From: HK1 sp965221725
GTDB lineage: Bacteria; Pseudomonadota; Gammaproteobacteria; HK1
Assembly: GCA_965221725.1 (NCBI GenBank)
Contig: OZ244909.1
Location: 930,001 to 994,000 of the forward strand
Length of the DNA: 64,000 bases
Direction: 5' to 3'
The translations under genes were made by a program, and so were the position numbers. The first letter of the stretch is position 1. Each line of letters begins with the position of its first letter. Positions 1 through 7,173 of this stretch are shown piece after piece. The notes under the pieces are model-generated. The model was not told the origin of the DNA and did no database searches. It saw only the letters and a list, made by a program, of their open reading frames with translations.

Positions 1-140
1 TCGGGGGTCCATTTATATCGAAGTTACCCCAAGTTATCTCGAATCGCAAAACCTTGGTGATGTGCGGGATCAGAGACATTTCGAACCTGACCCGCGCACC
101 TGCCGAAGCTCCAACGCGTCCGCCGAGCGGGTGCGCGTGA

Positions 141-189
141 TTGACAGATCTGCTGTTGATTGTCATGATATTCAGCAACAGATCTGCTG
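141..189 (+). promoter_or_regulatory. Promoter with direct repeats upstream of the DUF4143 ATPase
   Basis: A consensus -35 TTGACA lies at 141-146. A weak -10 (CATGAT, 164-169) follows after a 17-bp spacer. The 12-bp sequence ACAGATCTGCTG occurs twice in direct orientation, at 144-155 and 178-189. The first copy overlaps the -35 box and the second lies just before the ATG at 200. The arrangement looks like a pair of regulator sites over a promoter. Which protein binds is not known; autoregulation by the ATPase is a guess. Confidence 0.5.
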
Positions 190-199
190 ATTATCGCCA

Positions 200-1342
200 A
201 TGATCCATTCCGACGTGCCGCGCCGCCTCCAGATTGCGGAAGTGCTGGCAGGCAAGTCCTGCTTCCTGTTCAGCCCCCGCCAGACCGGCAAGTCCACGCT
301 GATCCGCCAGCAGTTGGCCGGCTGCCCGATTTACGACCTGCTCGATCAGGCGCTCTTTCTCCGGCTCTCGCGCAACCCGGCGCTGATCCGCGAGGCGTTG
401 ACACCCGAAACTTCCCTTGTGGTCATTGACGAGATCCAGAAGCTCCCGGAACTGCTCAACGAAGTGCATCTGATGATCGAGCGGCATGGCGTTCGCTTTC
501 TGATGACCGGCTCCAGCGCCCGCAGCCTGCGCCGCAAGGGCGTGAACCTGCTCGGCGGGCGCGCCCGGTCCCGCGCCTTGCACCCTTTCACCCGGCATGA
601 GCTGGGGGCGCGCTTCGACCTGCATCGTGCCCTGGAGCACGGTTTGCTGCCGCCGATCTATTTCTCCGACGCGCCCCGCGAGGATCTGGCCGCCTATGCC
701 GGCGACTACCTCAAAGAAGAGGTGGCGGCGGAAGCGGCGGCACGCAACGTTGGCGCGTTCAGCCGCTTTTTGCGCGCCGCAGCCCTGGCCCACGGGCAGA
801 TGGTCAACTTCGCCAGCTTCGCGAACGACGCCCAGGTGCCGGCCTCCACGGCGAGAGCCTACTACGACATCCTCAAGGACACGTTCATCGCCCGCGAGGT
901 GCCGGCCATCACGGAGACCCGCAAGCGCAAGGCGGTTTCCACCTCGAAGTACTATTTGTTCGACATCGGATTGGCGCGGCACCTGCAAGGCCGCCAGGGC
1001 TTGGCGCCGGGCACGCCCGAATACGGCGAAGCCTTCGAGAGCTTCATCCACCAGGAAATTTCCGCGTACTGTAGCTACCACCAGCTTGACCCGCCCGGTT
1101 ACTGGCGGTCGAAATCGGGATTCGAGGTGGATTTCGTCTTTCAGGGCATTGCTGTCGAGGTGAAGGCGAAGGCCAACATCGGCGCCCGCGACTGGCGCGG
1201 ACTTGCGGCGCTTGCGGAGGAAGACATCGCCAAACGCCATGTGCTGGTGTGCCTGGAGCCTGTGCGCCGCCTCGTTGACGGCGTTGAAGTGATGCCCTGG
1301 GAAGCCTTTCTGGATGCGTTGTGGCAGGGGCGGCTGGCGTAG
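200..1342 (+). CDS. AAA-family ATPase with C-terminal DUF4143
   Basis: A 380-residue protein with the two-part layout of the DUF4143 ATPase family. The N-terminal half has a Walker A (QTGKST, about residues 28-33) and a Walker B (VVIDEIQK, about 73-80). The C-terminal half is DUF4143, with acidic and lysine residues in GFEVDFVFQGIAVEVKAK (about 307-324) that resemble the E/D...ExK pattern of restriction-endonuclease-like folds. The family is common in bacterial genomes next to toxin-antitoxin and mobile genes; its substrate is unknown. It starts at the ATG after the direct-repeat promoter. The length is normal and no disruption is visible. It is the first of several accessory genes before the EPS locus. 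Confidence 0.9.
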   Translation: MIHSDVPRRLQIAEVLAGKSCFLFSPRQTGKSTLIRQQLAGCPIYDLLDQALFLRLSRNPALIREALTPETSLVVIDEIQKLPELLNEVHLMIERHGVRFLMTGSSARSLRRKGVNLLGGRARSRALHPFTRHELGARFDLHRALEHGLLPPIYFSDAPREDLAAYAGDYLKEEVAAEAAARNVGAFSRFLRAAALAHGQMVNFASFANDAQVPASTARAYYDILKDTFIAREVPAITETRKRKAVSTSKYYLFDIGLARHLQGRQGLAPGTPEYGEAFESFIHQEISAYCSYHQLDPPGYWRSKSGFEVDFVFQGIAVEVKAKANIGARDWRGLAALAEEDIAKRHVLVCLEPVRRLVDGVEVMPWEAFLDALWQGRLA

Positions 1343-1343
1343 C

Positions 1344-1449
1344 ATGCAGTTCATCCTGCCGCCCGCCCACTCGCGCCTGCCCGTCATCGGTCCCATTCGC
1401 AATCCCTGGGACTGGTACCTGTCCATGCACCAGGACTACCGCCGCAACT
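1344..1449 (+). pseudogene. Relic of a sulfotransferase-like gene (copy 1)
   Basis: Immediately after the ATPase stop, the plus strand encodes IRNPWDWYLSMHQDYRR, which resembles the RNPWD.YVS motif of bacterial sulfotransferase-family proteins (PAPS-binding 3'-phosphate loop region). Only about 30 recognisable codons remain, with no start region and no catalytic remainder. The last part belongs to a 91-bp sequence repeated at 2785-2875. The assignment rests on this one motif. Confidence 0.45.
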
Positions 1450-1806
1450 GGAATTCATGGCCGCCTGGTGGCGGATGCCATCCACCAACACCATCTGCTC
1501 CAAGATCTGTGCAACGCGCATTGCATTCGGTCGTCTTTGAAAGCTTCCGTTCGCGACAACGTACCGAAAAAAGTCATGCCCAGTAAGCGTACTTGTTTTA
1601 CCTGACGGTGGCGGGGCCTTGCCGATCGCATCGCGGCTGGTTGACAGCTTGTCCACATCGAAGAAGTTGAGAGCCATTTGCACAAGCTTGATTCTCGACC
1701 TCAGCCCCCACGGTGCATTCATCGATTCTCGGTTGAAGAGCTCCATTACTGCGGGCGCCTCAGTGTCAATGGCCATGCCAGTAAGCGCCTGAACGATCTC
1801 GTGCAA
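1384..1806 (-). CDS. Hypothetical protein fragment
   Basis: An open frame of 140 codons starting at a TTG, with no ribosome-binding site that I can see. Residues from about 1 to 100 look protein-like (for example SRIKLVQMALNFFDVDKL). The C-terminal 30 codons read antisense through the repeated sulfotransferase relic, so the original end is lost. I do not recognise the family. It may be a decayed gene whose 5' end is missing, since a stop lies only a few codons upstream of the TTG. Confidence 0.25.
   Translation of the reverse strand: MHEIVQALTGMAIDTEAPAVMELFNRESMNAPWGLRSRIKLVQMALNFFDVDKLSTSRDAIGKAPPPSGKTSTLTGHDFFRYVVANGSFQRRPNAMRVAQILEQMVLVDGIRHQAAMNSSCGGSPGAWTGTSPRDCEWDR
1396..1486 (+). repeat. 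91-bp direct repeat (copy 1; second copy 2785-2875)
   Basis: The stretch from TTCGCAATCCCTGGGACTG to GATGCCATCCACC occurs twice in the same orientation, at 1396-1486 and 2785-2875. The copies have the same length and only a few substitutions. Both encode the sulfotransferase-like RNPWD motif; copy 2 has in-frame stops. The two copies flank the hypothetical ORF and the HigBA-like pair, as though this 1.3-kb stretch had been inserted with duplication of a target gene fragment or had recombined through it. Confidence 0.85.
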
Positions 1807-1880
1807 ATTGGCAACGACGAAGCCCTGGTCGAGGTCGAGAGTGGGGCGTCGTGCGGCTCAAATTTCAAGCAAGGGAAGGC

Positions 1881-2204
1881 TCAAGTGACAATCGCCGATT
1901 CACCCTGGTGCCTGGATTCGATGTGCACCGTGATTTGCAGCTCGCGGTCCAGCGCCGTGAGCATCTTCATCAGCCGGTCCAGCGTGAAGCGCCCAAGGTC
2001 GGCGTTGCGGATGCGCGAGAAGTCCGCGGCGGCGAAGCGGGTCAGGGTGGCGGCCTTTCGCACCGACAGCGAGCGCTCGTCCAGCGTCATGATGATGCGG
2101 GCGGCAAGCACCGCCTTGGCGTGCTTGAGATCCGCTTCCGGATCGCCCAGATCGCGGTAGATGTTGCCGCTTCCTTCGATCAGCTCGAATTCGGAATCGC
2201 TCAT
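1881..2204 (-). CDS. XRE-type antitoxin (HigA-like)
   Basis: A 107-residue protein with a helix-turn-helix centre (SVRKAATLTRFAAADFSRIR, about residues 47-66) and the C-terminal pattern of small XRE antitoxins that pair with Gp49/HigB toxins. A strong Shine-Dalgarno (GGGAGGTG) sits 5 bases before the ATG at 2204. The start overlaps the toxin stop as ATGA, so the two genes are translationally coupled with the toxin first. The expected role is to bind the toxin and repress the operon promoter upstream of 2578. Confidence 0.85.
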   Translation of the reverse strand: MSDSEFELIEGSGNIYRDLGDPEADLKHAKAVLAARIIMTLDERSLSVRKAATLTRFAAADFSRIRNADLGRFTLDRLMKMLTALDRELQITVHIESRHQGESAIVT

Positions 2205-2578
2205 GACAGCACCTCCCTTTTCAATCGGGCCAGCCGGACCGCGATCAGATCGATCTCGGGCTTCGGCGTCCTGATGCCCATTTTCGACTTCTTCCGGAAT
2301 GCGTGGACCACCCAGAGCCGTCCGGCCAGTTCCGTGACGTAGACCAACCGCCAGGCGTCGGTCCGGTGCCGGATGGCGATCTGGAAGACGCCCGCCCCCA
2401 GACCCTTGAGCGGCTTGGCGATGTCCGCCTTGCCGCCCTCGGCCGCAACCGTCAGGGCGGCGGTCGCCCGGTCTTTCACCGTTTCGGGAAACGTGTCGAA
2501 CACCTTGCGCGCTGCCTTGATCCAGCCGATGGGCCTCGAATTCCTGCTCAGATCGTATGTTGTCATATGTGACGACAC
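2201..2578 (-). CDS. RelE/HigB-like toxin (phage Gp49 family)
   Basis: A 125-residue protein of the Gp49-like/DUF891 toxin family. It has the typical central stretch GLGAGVFQIAIRHRTDAWRL and a basic C-terminus (FRKKSKMGIRTPKPEIDL). Family members cleave mRNA on the ribosome. The annotated start at 2578 could instead be the ATG four codons later (2566). It lies upstream of, and overlaps, the XRE antitoxin, the usual higBA gene order. The pair sits between the two 91-bp repeats. Confidence 0.85.
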   Translation of the reverse strand: MSSHMTTYDLSRNSRPIGWIKAARKVFDTFPETVKDRATAALTVAAEGGKADIAKPLKGLGAGVFQIAIRHRTDAWRLVYVTELAGRLWVVHAFRKKSKMGIRTPKPEIDLIAVRLARLKREVLS

Positions 2579-2963
2579 CCTTCAAGGTGGCAGTGGACAA
2601 TTGAGTGCCGCACGGTCCCGCCCAAGCCTGATGGCGCGGCGCAGCGGTCGGTGCCCGTGGTTTCATCCCGATCGACCGGTCCGTAAGCTTTCGCGCAGCG
2701 CCGAGCGGCAAGCGCGGCGTTCACACCTTCCTCACGGTCCAAAGGACCTTGCCGACGACATGTACTTCCCCGACCCTCTGGAACTTCGCAATCCCTGGGA
2801 CTGATGCCTGTCCATGCACCAGGACTACCGGCGCAACTGGAATTCATAGCCGACTGGTGGCGGATGCCATCCACCGACAACCGCGATCCCGCGTTTGATA
2901 GCATCTTGAGAAAATGCCATCATTCGAACTCGTGCCGCCGAACTTCCACCAAGGAGGCCGATC
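2579..2963. other. Intergenic stretch with sulfotransferase relic copy 2
   Basis: This 385-bp gap has no convincing gene. Positions 2785-2875 are the second copy of the 91-bp repeat; here the RNPWD reading frame is closed by stops directly after the motif. The rest (2579-2784) has no recognisable coding pattern and must contain the promoter of the HigBA-like pair near 2580-2640. A good Shine-Dalgarno (AAGGAGG, near 2950) serves the next gene. Confidence 0.6.
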
Positions 2964-3203
2964 ATGGCGCAAATCACCATCCGCCAAATCCCCGACGAGG
3001 TGCATCGGGCGCTGAAGTCGCAGGCCCGGGCCCAAGGGAGCAGTGCCGAGGCGCTGGCGCGCAGCCTCCTGCGGCGCGGGCTGTTCCCCGCCGACCGCGC
3101 GCGGCCGGGCGACCTTCTCCGGTCCATCTGGAAAGATGCCGATTTCGGGGACGTTTCTTTCGGACGCGACCGGACGCCCATCGACCCGGCCGTGTTCGAG
3201 TGA
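2964..3203 (+). CDS. FitA-like ribbon-helix-helix antitoxin
   Basis: A 79-residue protein. The N-terminal half is a ribbon-helix-helix DNA-binding domain (MAQITIRQIPDEVHRALKSQ) as in FitA/VapB antitoxins, and the C-terminal tail is the expected toxin-wrapping segment. An AAGGAGG Shine-Dalgarno precedes the ATG. The stop overlaps the next start as GTGA, giving translational coupling to the PIN toxin. It probably represses its own promoter as a complex with the toxin. Confidence 0.88.
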   Translation: MAQITIRQIPDEVHRALKSQARAQGSSAEALARSLLRRGLFPADRARPGDLLRSIWKDADFGDVSFGRDRTPIDPAVFE

Positions 3204-3616
3204 TCCTTCTCGACACGAACCTGGTCTCCGAAACCATGAAATCGGCGCCGAACCCGGGTGTCATGGAGTGGCTGAACCAACAGGATCTGGAGTCACTCTG
3301 GCTGCCGGTGATCGTGGTCATGGAACTCCGATTCGGCGCGGCGCGGCTGGCGCCGGTCTCGCGGCGCCGAAAACTCGAAAAAGGCATCGATGAAGCCGTG
3401 GGCCGGGTGTTCAAAGGGCGGATCAAGCCACTCGACGAACCGGCGGCGCGGGTTTTCGCAGTCCGGGCGGCGGCGGCCCGGCGCGCTGGCCGCCAAATCG
3501 GTTTTGCCGACGCGGCGATCGCCGCGATCGCGATCCATTCCGGCTTCCGTATTGCCACCCGGGACACGGCCCCGTTCCGAGACATGGGTGCCGAAGTGGT
3601 CAACCCTTGGCGTTGA
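3200..3616 (+). CDS. PIN-domain toxin (FitB/VapC family)
   Basis: A 138-residue PIN-domain ribonuclease. The acidic metal-binding residues are visible in LLDTNLVSE (N-terminus), the glutamate of VVMELRFGAARL, FADAAIAAIA, and the C-terminal ATRDTAPF. It starts at a GTG that overlaps the antitoxin TGA. VapC/FitB toxins cut RNA, typically tRNA or rRNA. A longer in-frame extension upstream (to 2804) is open by chance and is not used. Second toxin-antitoxin pair within 1.5 kb. Confidence 0.9.
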   Translation: MILLDTNLVSETMKSAPNPGVMEWLNQQDLESLWLPVIVVMELRFGAARLAPVSRRRKLEKGIDEAVGRVFKGRIKPLDEPAARVFAVRAAAARRAGRQIGFADAAIAAIAIHSGFRIATRDTAPFRDMGAEVVNPWR

Positions 3617-3807
3617 CCCGGCGGGGGAGCGAACCAATGCAAGGCGAGCGGAGTCGCCCCGCTCGCGAACCATGTGGTTGCGCACGACGAACCCGGGCCG
3701 GCGCTCGAATACATCCAGCTTCCCGCGACGGCGCGGGGCGTTCAGTTGCGGGCGGGGTGTTGCAGGCGGGAAGTAGCCTGACGACTCCGTATGGCACAAT
3801 CCGGGCC

Positions 3808-5172
3808 ATGGCCTTGATTGATGAAAGCTATCGGGACGATGGCCGCCTGCGTGAGCAGGATCGGGTGTGCGCGGCGGACTTCCTGGCGGATGAGGATCGT
3901 GCTCAGATCACCGGCCGCGGCGTGCCGTTCTTTTCCGGGCGGGAGTCCGAGCTTGGCGCCTTCCGCCGCGTTGTCAACGCGCTGTCCCGCAACCGGCGCG
4001 GCAACACGACGATCGTCGTGGAGGGTCCGCCTGGCGTGGGCAAGAGCGCACTGATGTGCCAGTTCATGGAGGAAATGCGGTCGCTGCCGCCGACCGGAGC
4101 CGGGGGGCGGCGATGGCTGCCCGTATTGGTGTCCGCGAGCGACGCGGAATCACCGCCTTACCTCGCCGACGCGATCGATGCGGCCATCGTCGGCCAACTC
4201 GCCGCGGATCTGTTGACCAGCGAGAGCCGCCCCGGAAAATCGGGCGAAACCGAGAGATTCGTCGAGCGGCTGGGCGAATACTGGGGCGGCGACATCGATC
4301 TGGCAAGGGCGCGCGCGAGGGCCAGGGAGCTTTTCGACCGGGGCGGCAGCGTGATGGGATTTTCTCTGGGCGCTTCGCGCGAAGGCCCCCCCAAAACCCT
4401 CTCGGAGGCCGCGGGCCGCCGAAGCAACGCCTGGCAGTCCTGGCAGATCGTACTCATGATCGACGAGGCGCAGGGGATCCAACCCGGCGAGCGCCGTGCG
4501 GGCGGCGGGACGTTGAGCGCACTGCACCAGGGGATCGTCAGGGCGCCGGTTTCATTTTGTGCTTTCGGTCTGCCTGGAACATTGCTGGCCCTGGGCGACG
4601 TGGGTGTTTCGCGTCCGTCCGGCGGGCGCGCCATCCACCTTCGGGGGCTCGATGACAGGGCCGCCGGACAGACGGTTGACCGGTGCTTCAAGTCTTTCGG
4701 CGTGCGCAATGGCGCACCGTGGCGCGAGGCGATTCTCGCCCGTGCGGCCAACTGGCCGCAGCACCTGGCGGCTTATCTCAACGCCGCCGTCCGCCAACTC
4801 CGCGAGGACAGCCCCGAACGCATGAATGCGGGAGAGGCCGACATGGAGGCGGCGATGCGCGAGGGTGACCGGGTGCGCGCGCGGTACTACGAGCAGCGCC
4901 TGGCGCGTCTGCGGCGCCGCCACGGCGGATTCGAGAAGCTGGCCAGGGCGCTCGTCCCCACCCTGCGCGAACGCGGCGGGCGGCTGCCCTACAGCGAGCT
5001 TTTCGACCTCGTCGAAGAACTCGGCCAGCGAACGTTCGCGCTGTCCGGCACGAATGCCACACAGTTCATCCGGGACGCCGAGCACAGTGGATTCCTCGCG
5101 CCTGCGGGTGACGGAGGCGCATATTCGATATCCATTCCCTCGTTCGCCGGGCATCTGCTCGGAGACAGGTAG
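3808..5172 (+). CDS. Unassigned AAA ATPase, copy 1
   Basis: A 454-residue P-loop ATPase. Walker A is GPPGVGKS (about residues 73-80) and Walker B is LMIDEAQG (about 215-222). The part after residue 330 is helical with a likely winged-helix end. It is homologous over its whole length to the gene at 19977, and a deleted third copy lies at 25563. The start is chosen by that comparison (MALI/MALVDE). The sequence GGCACAAT is conserved just upstream in all copies and may be part of a promoter or leader. The architecture suggests an ORC/TniB-like or STAND-type switch ATPase, but I do not recognise a named family and assign no function. Confidence 0.75.
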   Translation: MALIDESYRDDGRLREQDRVCAADFLADEDRAQITGRGVPFFSGRESELGAFRRVVNALSRNRRGNTTIVVEGPPGVGKSALMCQFMEEMRSLPPTGAGGRRWLPVLVSASDAESPPYLADAIDAAIVGQLAADLLTSESRPGKSGETERFVERLGEYWGGDIDLARARARARELFDRGGSVMGFSLGASREGPPKTLSEAAGRRSNAWQSWQIVLMIDEAQGIQPGERRAGGGTLSALHQGIVRAPVSFCAFGLPGTLLALGDVGVSRPSGGRAIHLRGLDDRAAGQTVDRCFKSFGVRNGAPWREAILARAANWPQHLAAYLNAAVRQLREDSPERMNAGEADMEAAMREGDRVRARYYEQRLARLRRRHGGFEKLARALVPTLRERGGRLPYSELFDLVEELGQRTFALSGTNATQFIRDAEHSGFLAPAGDGGAYSISIPSFAGHLLGDR

Positions 5173-5500
5173 GCGATGCCCCTATTGCTCGTACAATCAC
5201 ACGCCGAAGCGCCCATGATGCATTGGGAAGTGACCTGTGAGCGAGAATGTTTGGAAAGAAAGCAAGAAGCGACTAACCCAGCCGCGTCCGGATCGTGGCT
5301 ATCGGAGTCATGGCAACCGGGATCGGGGGAGGGTTTTTGAAGCACGGCACCATCGTGTTGCTCCGGATTGCGATTTCCACGAGGATCACGCGCCTTGTGC
5401 TCTCTGATCGGCCCGGCTGCCCCTGATCCAACGCCACGTCGCACATGGTGGGGACGGGACACCACCGAGCACTGAAAGAAATCATCTGTAGGCTCGTGCC
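5173..5500. other. 328-bp intergenic stretch
   Basis: No gene is supported here on either strand. It separates the AAA ATPase from the galE stump and should contain the promoter for the following genes, but I see no clear -35/-10 pair. Confidence 0.5.
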
Positions 5501-6016
5501 GTGAGTTCGCACCCGATCGCCCTCGTCGTCGGCGGTGCCGGATACATCGGCAGCCACGCCTGCAAGGCGCTGGCCGCCGCCGGATTCCTTCCGGTGGTGT
5601 ATGACAATCTCTCCACCGGCCACCAGGATCTCGTGCGCTGGGGCCCATTCATCGAGGGCAACCTTCTTGATGCGGACACGCTCGCCGAGGCGTTCGCGGA
5701 GCATCGGCCTGCGGTCGTGCTGCATTTCGCCGCATGTGCGTATGTGGGGGAATCGTTCGAGGATCCCGCCAAGTACTACGCCAACAACGTCATCGGCGCG
5801 CTGCACCTGCTTGATGCCGCGCGTTCCGCGGGCAACGCGCCGATTGTGTTCTCTTCGTCCTGCGCGGTCTACGGCGAACCTGCGAGTGTGCCGATCACCG
5901 AGGGGGCGGCACTCGCTCCGGTCAATCCCTACGGCCGCACGAAGCTCGCGGTCGAGCACGCATTGGCGGACTACGAAGCGGCCTACGGCCTGCGCTCGGT
6001 GCGCTTGCGGTACTTC
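5501..6016 (+). pseudogene. galE: UDP-glucose 4-epimerase, N-terminal half only
   Basis: The first 172 codons match GalE: the NAD-binding GGAGYIGSH (residues 11-19), the SSSCAVYG substrate loop (about 124-131) and the catalytic YGRTK (about 149-153), ending at the strand LRLRYF. The family normally continues with NAAG and about 150 more residues. Here the coding sequence runs straight into another gene, a SAM methyltransferase whose own ATG is at 6029. Half of the UDP-sugar domain is missing, so the epimerase should be inactive. It starts at a GTG (5501). The junction is a deletion or recombination point. Confidence 0.88.
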
Positions 6017-6028
6017 AAGGAAAAACGC

Positions 6029-6665
6029 ATGCGAAAGTATTTACAGTATGGATGTGGTTGGTCGGCGCCGAAGGGCTGGCGCAATTTCGACGCATCGCCC
6101 ACGCTGCGTTTTGAACGTCTACCGCTGATAGGAAGGCTGTACACCCGAAACGGCCAGCGATTTCCCGAGAACGTCGAGTATGGGGACATCGTAAAGGGCC
6201 TGCCGGTCGCCGCGCAATCGTTCCACGGCGTCTATTGCTCCCATGTGCTTGAGCATCTGTCCTTGGCCGACTTCAGGACGGCTTTGATCAACACATGGCG
6301 CATTCTAAAGACTGGAGAGAGGGGGGGGGGTATTCCGCCTCGTCTTGCCGGACTTGGAGTATATTGTGAACCGTTATGTCGACAACCGGTCGGAGAGTGC
6401 CGCGCACGCATTTATGACGGATACGGGCTTGGGGTCACTTAAGCGGGAACGCCGGTTCCGTGATTTCGTGGTCTCCTACATGGGAAATTCAAAGCATCTG
6501 TGGATGTGGGATTTCAAGTCTATCGCGGCGGAGCTTCGATGCGCCGGATTCACCGACATTCGCAGGGCGTCTTTCGGAGACAGTCAGGATGCCACCTTTG
6601 GGGAAGTGGAAGACAAGGAGCGGTGGGAAAACTGTCTTGGCGTCGAATGCAGAAGGCTTGACTGA
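6029..6665 (+). pseudogene. Class I SAM-dependent methyltransferase, frameshifted in a G10 tract
   Basis: It begins MRKYLQYGCGWSAPKGW, typical of the small methyltransferases of polysaccharide loci (motif I about residues 5-9), and continues with YCSHVLEHLSLADF (motif around residue 70). The frame is lost at a run of ten G (6321-6330). After it, translation must move by one base to read VFRLVLPDLEYIVNRYV and the C-terminus ending at 6665. Nine G would give one intact gene of about 211 residues. It could be a slipped-strand phase-variable gene, a mutation, or a sequencing error. The ATG at 6029 has an AAGGA upstream. Repeat A includes its last 165 bp. Confidence 0.75.
6321..6330 (+). repeat. 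G10 mononucleotide tract
   Basis: Ten consecutive G inside the methyltransferase gene. The downstream reading frame fits nine (or twelve) G, so the tract length decides whether the full protein is made. Confidence 0.85.
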
Positions 6666-6811
6666 GCGCGCGACCTCGAATCGCTCCCGTCCAGCGGCAT
6701 TCGGCCTGATCTCCACCTTGAAGCTCGTCATCCACGACTTCGCGGGCCACCCGTTCCCAATGGAGCTCAGCCGGGCGCTGGCCGGGCGGGGGCACCGGGT
6801 GCGTCATTTGC
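6499..6811 (+). repeat. Repeat A, copy 1 (methyltransferase tail plus GT4 start)
   Basis: From TGTGGATGTGGGATTTCAAG to GCGTCATTTGC this stretch is repeated downstream. The second copy begins at 9105, is interrupted by an IS (9129-10800), and resumes at 10801-11084. It contains the last 55 codons of the methyltransferase, a short spacer and the first 31 codons of a GT4 gene (TTG at 6718). The two copies bracket the subtilase island. Copy 2 has one extra base in the methyltransferase part and a small deletion near its end. Confidence 0.88.
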
Positions 6812-6813
6812 TC
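6718..6813 (+). pseudogene. 5' stump of a GT4 glycosyltransferase gene
   Basis: The TTG at 6718 starts KLVIHDFAGHPFPMELSRAL, almost identical to the N-terminus of the intact glycosyltransferase at 13919. About 31 codons remain before the sequence changes at 6812. This is part of repeat A. Confidence 0.8.
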
Positions 6814-6900
6814 AAGTGTCCATCAAAACGGGGTAACTCCATTACGGCTTTGCGCTAACAGGGATAGGACGCGGGGATTGCGGATCGGGCTATTGGTCGA

Positions 6901-7028
6901 GTAGCATCAACTCTCAAGACGTACTCAGGCCGGGATATCGATGGCGTCGAAGCGGTGCTGGTCGGCCTCGGGGTAGCATCAACTCTCAAGACGTACTCAG
7001 GCCGGGATGGGAGTCCCAGCCTGAGTAC
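6901..7028. repeat. Two 36-bp direct repeats, the second forming a hairpin
   Basis: The 36-bp sequence starting GTAGCATCAACTCTCAAGAC occurs at 6901-6936 and 6973-7008. The second copy continues into its own inverted arm, so that GTACTCAGGC (6991-7000) pairs with GCCTGAGTAC (7019-7028), extended inward by GGGA/TCCC. It lies downstream of the subtilase gene (minus strand) at the left edge of the lower-GC island. It could be a terminator-like or REP-like element, or the end of a decayed mobile element. Confidence 0.7.
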
Positions 7029-7095
7029 CCCACCCGAACTTGACGGGCCTTCGGTGGGAGCGTGTACACAATAGTCGCAGGACGCGCCTACACTC

Positions 7096-7129
7096 CCACA
7101 GGGCCGGGGCTCTCACTCCGGCCCTGTGG
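7096..7129 (-). terminator. Strong hairpin downstream of the subtilase gene
   Basis: A perfect 12-bp inverted repeat (CCACAGGGCCGG, loop of 10, CCGGCCCTGTGG) lies about 45 bp beyond the subtilase stop in the direction of its transcription. There is no T-run after it, so intrinsic termination is likely weak; mRNA 3'-end protection is an alternative. Confidence 0.5.
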
Positions 7130-7173
7130 CTTGCTGACTACCCTGCAAGGACCAATGAGCTATACGCAGCCTA

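Noticed and set aside
2804..3199. N-terminal extension of the PIN toxin frame to 2804
   Set aside because: It overlaps the FitA antitoxin completely; the GTGA start at 3200 is the usual coupled start.
6901..7008. Two 36-bp repeats as a minimal CRISPR array
   Set aside because: Only two repeats, with a 36-bp spacer, a long non-CRISPR hairpin continuing from the second, and no cas genes in the window.
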